In this document: one piece after another, positions 16,192 to 19,196 of the stretch
How positions within the stretch are numbered: position 1 is the first letter of the stretch
How the letters are laid out: every line of letters begins with the position of its first letter
Assembly: GCA_030643455.1 (NCBI GenBank)
Contig: DAOWLV010000010.1
Span: forward strand, 1-19,196
Source of the DNA: Candidatus Krumholzibacteriia bacterium
GTDB lineage: Bacteria; Krumholzibacteriota; Krumholzibacteriia; LZORAL124-64-63
DNA length: 19,196 nucleotides
Direction: 5' to 3'
Position numbers and translations under genes: made by a program
Notes under the pieces: generated by a model
Seen by the model: only the letters and a program-made list of their open reading frames with translations
Databases searched by the model: none
What the model was told of the DNA's origin: nothing

Positions 16192-18288
16192 TCATTCATC
16201 TTCGTATTCGGCATTCCCGAACTTGTCCTGCGACATGATGGCCCGACCGACGTTGGTGCTGTAGCTGCTTATCCGCCGGTAGCTGTCCATCAACTCGAGA
16301 TGGATTTCGCTGCTGGCCACGGATTCCGAGATGGCCCGGTGGATTCGCTGGAAATGGGCCTGCCGGTAATTCTCTTCCAGGGCCACGTAACTCCTCTGCT
16401 TGTCACTCATGCGTTTGGCAAGGTCGAGGCTGCCGTCCCGGAAGGCCTCCAGGGCGCGGCTGATCTGCTTGCACATCTTGATGTGGTAGGATTGCACCTC
16501 AGCCTGCCCCGTCTCGCTGAATTCGGCGTTGTTTTCCACCATCTTCATGGCCAGGGGACGGATCTGCTTGTCGATGATGTCGGCGATGTGCTCGAACTGC
16601 TTCGTGACGTGCATCATCATGTACACTTCACGGGCCTGCTCCTCGCTCAGTTCCTGCCTGCCGATGTCCACCAGGTAGTCGGTGATCTGTTCGTCCAGGG
16701 CATCCACCTTGTCTTCCTCGCGGTGCAGGCGGTCCAGCATTTCCAGATTGTGATCCAGGAACGGTTCCAGGCTGTCGATGGCCATGGTCTTGACCTTTTC
16801 CCCCAGCCGCAGGATCTCGACCTTGGCCAGGTTCAAAGCCAGGGCCGGGGCGGCCATCATGTCCTTGTCGAGGTGCCGGGCCTTGTAGAAATATTCCCGG
16901 GCGGTTTCCGGTCGGTCCGGCAGAATGCGCACCACCAACCGCGCGATCAGATTGGTGAAAGGCAAAAAAACCAGGGCCAGACCCACGTTGAACACGGTGT
17001 GGGCATTGGCGATCTGGCGGGGGATGAAGCGGGCCATGACGGCCTGGCTTTCCCCCACGGTGTCCGGTCCGGGTGAGATGCTGCGCACCAGGTCGGCGAA
17101 GGTGGGAATCCACCAGACCATGGCCAGTACCCCGAAAACCTTGAACAGGGTGTGGGCCAGAGCCACGCGGGTGGCCTCGCGACTGGCGCCGATGGCCGCC
17201 AGGGCCGCGGTGATGCAGGTTCCGATGTTGGCTCCGAAAATCAGGGGAATGCCCGCCTCCAGGGAAAGGAATCCCTGCTGGGCCAGGACGATGATGATGC
17301 CGGTGAAAGCACTGCTGCTCTGGATCAGGGCGGTGAAGACAGTCCCGACCAGGATGCCGAGCCAGGGGTTTTCCAGGTCGGTCAACAGATTGAGGAACGG
17401 CTGGTAGCTGCGCAAAGGGTACATGGCCTCGCTCATCACGGACATGCCGAAGAAGAGCAGTCCGAAACCGAGGAGGACTTCACCGCCGTTTCTCCACCGG
17501 GGTCGTTTGGCTCCGTACCGCAGCAGGAACCCGCAGGCGATCATCAGCAGGGCGTAGTCGGTCAGTTTGAAGGCGATGAGCTGGGCGGTCACCGTCGTGC
17601 CGATGTCGGCTCCCAGAATCACGCCCGTGGTCTGGGCAAAGGTCATCAGGCGGGCCTGGACAAAACTGACAAGCATCACCGTGGTCGCGCTGGAACTCTG
17701 GATGACCATGGTGACGCCGGCGCCCACGGCCACCCCGACGAATCGGTTGACGGTCAGGGCGCTGAGGATGGCCCGCATGCGTCCGCCGGCGCTGCGCTGC
17801 AGGGACTTGCTCATCATGTTCATGCCGAAGAGGAACAGACTGAGCCCGCCGGCGAGACCGAAGATCAGGAATATCACCCAGCTTCCCGATCGGACCTGGA
17901 GGTGGAAGACGATCCGGTCCTGGCCCTGTTCTCCTCCGGAAATGCTGGCCACCACCGTATGGGCCCGCGCCTTGTTCGTGGCGGTCACGGGGAAGGAGAC
18001 GATACCTTGGCTGTCGGTCACCGCCAGGCCCAGGAAGTGGGCTCCGGGCGCCACGAGGTCAAACTCCACCGTCACTCCCGGAGCGGGTTTGCCGTCGCTG
18101 CTGCGGACCTCGGCCATCAGGGGTTCGGAAAATTCCACTCCCGGCTTGCCCAGCTGGCCTTCACCGCTGGCGAGGCGTCCGGTCCCGGGGTCGAGGTAGT
18201 GATGGAGAGTGAGGCCGGCGGCCGGAGCGGTGAACACGAACAAAAGACAGAAAACGAGGAAAAGGCCGCTGCGAAGGGTGGAAATCAA
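16192..18288 (-). CDS. Na/Pi cotransporter with Ig-like N-terminal and PhoU-like C-terminal domains
   Basis: Inner-membrane protein of 698 residues. Order: signal peptide (1-24), a periplasmic Ig-like domain (about 45-132, with APGVTVEFDLVAPG and TDSQGIVSFPVTATN), the Na-dependent phosphate transporter core (about 135-455) with the paired QSSSA motifs at 197-201 and 323-327 and the matching GADIGTTVTA and GANIGTCITA re-entrant segments, then a helical PhoU-like domain (about 480-690) with FEHIADIID (565-573). The core belongs to the NptA/PF02690 family, which imports phosphate with sodium. PhoU-like tails occur in many bacterial members and probably regulate uptake; an N-terminal Ig-like domain is unusual. 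The start is TTG 18288, needed for the signal peptide, with GAGAGG about ten bases upstream. Substrate could also be another anion. Confidence 0.92.
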   Translation of the reverse strand: MISTLRSGLFLVFCLLFVFTAPAAGLTLHHYLDPGTGRLASGEGQLGKPGVEFSEPLMAEVRSSDGKPAPGVTVEFDLVAPGAHFLGLAVTDSQGIVSFPVTATNKARAHTVVASISGGEQGQDRIVFHLQVRSGSWVIFLIFGLAGGLSLFLFGMNMMSKSLQRSAGGRMRAILSALTVNRFVGVAVGAGVTMVIQSSSATTVMLVSFVQARLMTFAQTTGVILGADIGTTVTAQLIAFKLTDYALLMIACGFLLRYGAKRPRWRNGGEVLLGFGLLFFGMSVMSEAMYPLRSYQPFLNLLTDLENPWLGILVGTVFTALIQSSSAFTGIIIVLAQQGFLSLEAGIPLIFGANIGTCITAALAAIGASREATRVALAHTLFKVFGVLAMVWWIPTFADLVRSISPGPDTVGESQAVMARFIPRQIANAHTVFNVGLALVFLPFTNLIARLVVRILPDRPETAREYFYKARHLDKDMMAAPALALNLAKVEILRLGEKVKTMAIDSLEPFLDHNLEMLDRLHREEDKVDALDEQITDYLVDIGRQELSEEQAREVYMMMHVTKQFEHIADIIDKQIRPLAMKMVENNAEFSETGQAEVQSYHIKMCKQISRALEAFRDGSLDLAKRMSDKQRSYVALEENYRQAHFQRIHRAISESVASSEIHLELMDSYRRISSYSTNVGRAIMSQDKFGNAEYEDE

Positions 18289-18335
18289 GACGGTTCGCCT
18301 CTCGATCTGATGGCTTATAATGGGTTTAACGACTA

Positions 18336-18364
18336 AGAATACCCTGAAGGTGGCCCAGATTCAA
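18336..18364 (-). promoter_or_regulatory. Candidate promoter for the Na/Pi transporter
   Basis: On the minus strand, TTGAAT (18359-18364) and TATTCT (18336-18341) are separated by 17 bp, a sigma-70-like arrangement with four of six matches in each box. It sits about 50 bp upstream of the transporter start. A perfect TATAAT on the plus strand (18316-18321) could belong to the divergent kinase promoter, but no good -35 accompanies it. Both are weak calls. Confidence 0.35.
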
Positions 18365-18441
18365 CAATTACATGATATTGAATTTCTGACTCAAGTATTG
18401 CCGAATTGGACTTTTTGCCCTTCGAAACCTATTTTTGTCTC

Positions 18442-18996
18442 ATGAAGATCGCGTTCATAGGCACCCACGGCGTCGGCAAAACGACCCTATGTTTCGATCT
18501 TGCGGCGGCCTTGAAACGGTTGGATCTGAGTGTGGATCTGGTCAAGGAGGTGGCCAGGGGGTGCCCCCTGCCCATCAACCGGGAAACCACCGATGACGCG
18601 CAGAACTGGATCCTGCACACCCAGGTGGCCCGCGAGATCGAATTGACCAACAGTTACGAAGTGACGGTATGCGACCGGGCGGTCATCGACAATTACGCCT
18701 ACATGGTGCATGCCACGGGCCGCCGGCCCGAGATTGAACCCTTCATCCGGCACTGGATGGGGACCTACAGCCGGCTGGTGAAGGTTCCGGTCATCGCCCC
18801 GCCGGCCTTCGACGGCACGCGGGACACCTCGGTGGATTTCCAGGCCGACATCGACGTCTTGATCGATGAACTGCTGGATGATTTCGACCTTGAGCGCCTG
18901 GAATTGCCCGGCGAATCGCGCGAGGGCTGGACCCGGCTTGTCCTGGAATCCCTCGGATTGCCCGGTGAGAGGCCCCAGCTGGACCTGTTCGGCTGA
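18442..18996 (+). CDS. NadR/AAA_28-type P-loop ATPase or kinase
   Basis: Cytosolic protein of 184 residues. The Walker A motif is GTHGVGKTT (7-15), directly after the first strand; VTVCDRAVIDNYAY (75-87) carries the CDR acidic motif of small-molecule kinases; and DGTRDTSVDFQADIDVLIDE (124-143) is a lid/arginine segment typical of AAA_28 (NadR C-terminal-like) proteins. This fold resembles the ribosylnicotinamide kinase part of NadR, but the NMN adenylyltransferase half is absent, so the substrate is unknown. The extreme C terminus reads RPQLDLFG; QLDLF equals the consensus for peptides that bind the DNA polymerase sliding clamp. ATG 18442 is chosen because it starts the first strand, although no ribosome site is visible; a TTG at 18406 is the alternative. 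It is divergent from the transporter. Confidence 0.82.
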   Translation: MKIAFIGTHGVGKTTLCFDLAAALKRLDLSVDLVKEVARGCPLPINRETTDDAQNWILHTQVAREIELTNSYEVTVCDRAVIDNYAYMVHATGRRPEIEPFIRHWMGTYSRLVKVPVIAPPAFDGTRDTSVDFQADIDVLIDELLDDFDLERLELPGESREGWTRLVLESLGLPGERPQLDLFG

Positions 18997-19182
18997 AGCT
19001 GACGACCCCGGCTAATGAACCGGCCCCGGTGGCCGATAGGAAACAAAGGAACTTTTTCCACAGATCTTCGTTTGATACAGATCTCGTGTTTTCAACGGAT
19101 CGATTGACGGAAATGGAAACCACCTCGTCTGCTCGTGAAACTCGCGACTGACGAACAAGATAGAATTTGGAGAACTGCTACC

Positions 19183-19196
19183 GTGTCCAACAACAA
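19183..19196 (+). CDS. Possible start of a further gene, cut by the window end
   Basis: A GTG at 19183 opens a frame (M-S-N-N) preceded by TTTGGAG at 19166-19172, ten bases upstream. Only four codons are visible, so nothing can be said of the product. The 186 bp before it contain no other gene. Confidence 0.35.

Noticed and set aside
17152..18336. Plus-strand open frame of 394 residues
   Set aside because: Antisense to the Na/Pi transporter, with composition rich in G, H, D, E and Q typical of a shadow frame.
18997..19053. GC-rich inverted repeats (CCGG...CCGG) after the P-loop gene, considered as a terminator
   Set aside because: Stems are only four to five base pairs and no T-run follows directly.

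Overview
The window is gene-dense, high-GC DNA (about 60% by eye) from a Gram-negative-type bacterium. Evidence for an outer-membrane cell plan is a membrane-anchored octaheme cytochrome c, proteins with Sec signal peptides, and a repeat protein resembling Leptospira-type surface repeats. The phylum cannot be fixed from sequence reading alone. The mix of SufS-SufU-SufT, a DSF quorum-sensing pair, OvoA and LA_2272-like repeats would suit a deep-branching or uncultured lineage as well as a proteobacterium. No rRNA, tRNA, CRISPR array, transposase or integrase was seen, so this reads as ordinary chromosome.

Left part (1-1970, + strand): the end of an iron-sulfur assembly operon. It holds a 5'-truncated cysteine desulfurase sufS, a sufU-type sulfur-transfer protein overlapping it by ATGA, and a SufT/MIP18 (DUF59) protein. 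Next (2095-4724) is the most striking locus: a five- or six-helix hybrid sensor kinase resembling RpfC, facing a clear RpfF (DSF signal synthase) with only 26 bp between the two stop codons. This convergent rpfC/rpfF arrangement is the one known from Xanthomonas. A structured leader and a small TPR-like protein (5040-5567) follow.

Middle (5577-10674, - strand): read in transcription order, a secreted or outer-membrane protein built of 15-residue repeats, a membrane-anchored octaheme cytochrome c, and, 14 bp behind the cytochrome, a full-length OvoA (ovothiol synthase with sulfoxide-synthase and methyltransferase parts).

Right part (10807-16191, + strand): a 936-residue GT-C/STT3-like membrane protein, then a two-domain VOC protein closed by a clear hairpin terminator. 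After it comes a tightly packed four-gene run: a 28-residue single-helix microprotein, a four-helix membrane protein, a nitroreductase, and an exported thioredoxin-fold-like protein without cysteines. On the opposite strand, with its stop codon abutting that run, is a Na/Pi cotransporter carrying an N-terminal Ig-like domain and a C-terminal PhoU-like domain (16192-18288). Divergent from it is a NadR/AAA_28-type P-loop protein ending in a QLDLF clamp-binding-like peptide (18442-18996). The last bases may contain the start of another gene.

Working together: the Suf genes build Fe-S clusters; rpfF/rpfC should make and sense a cis-2-unsaturated fatty-acid signal; OvoA, the nitroreductase and the cytochrome point to redox or electron-transfer chemistry; the remaining genes are envelope and transport functions.
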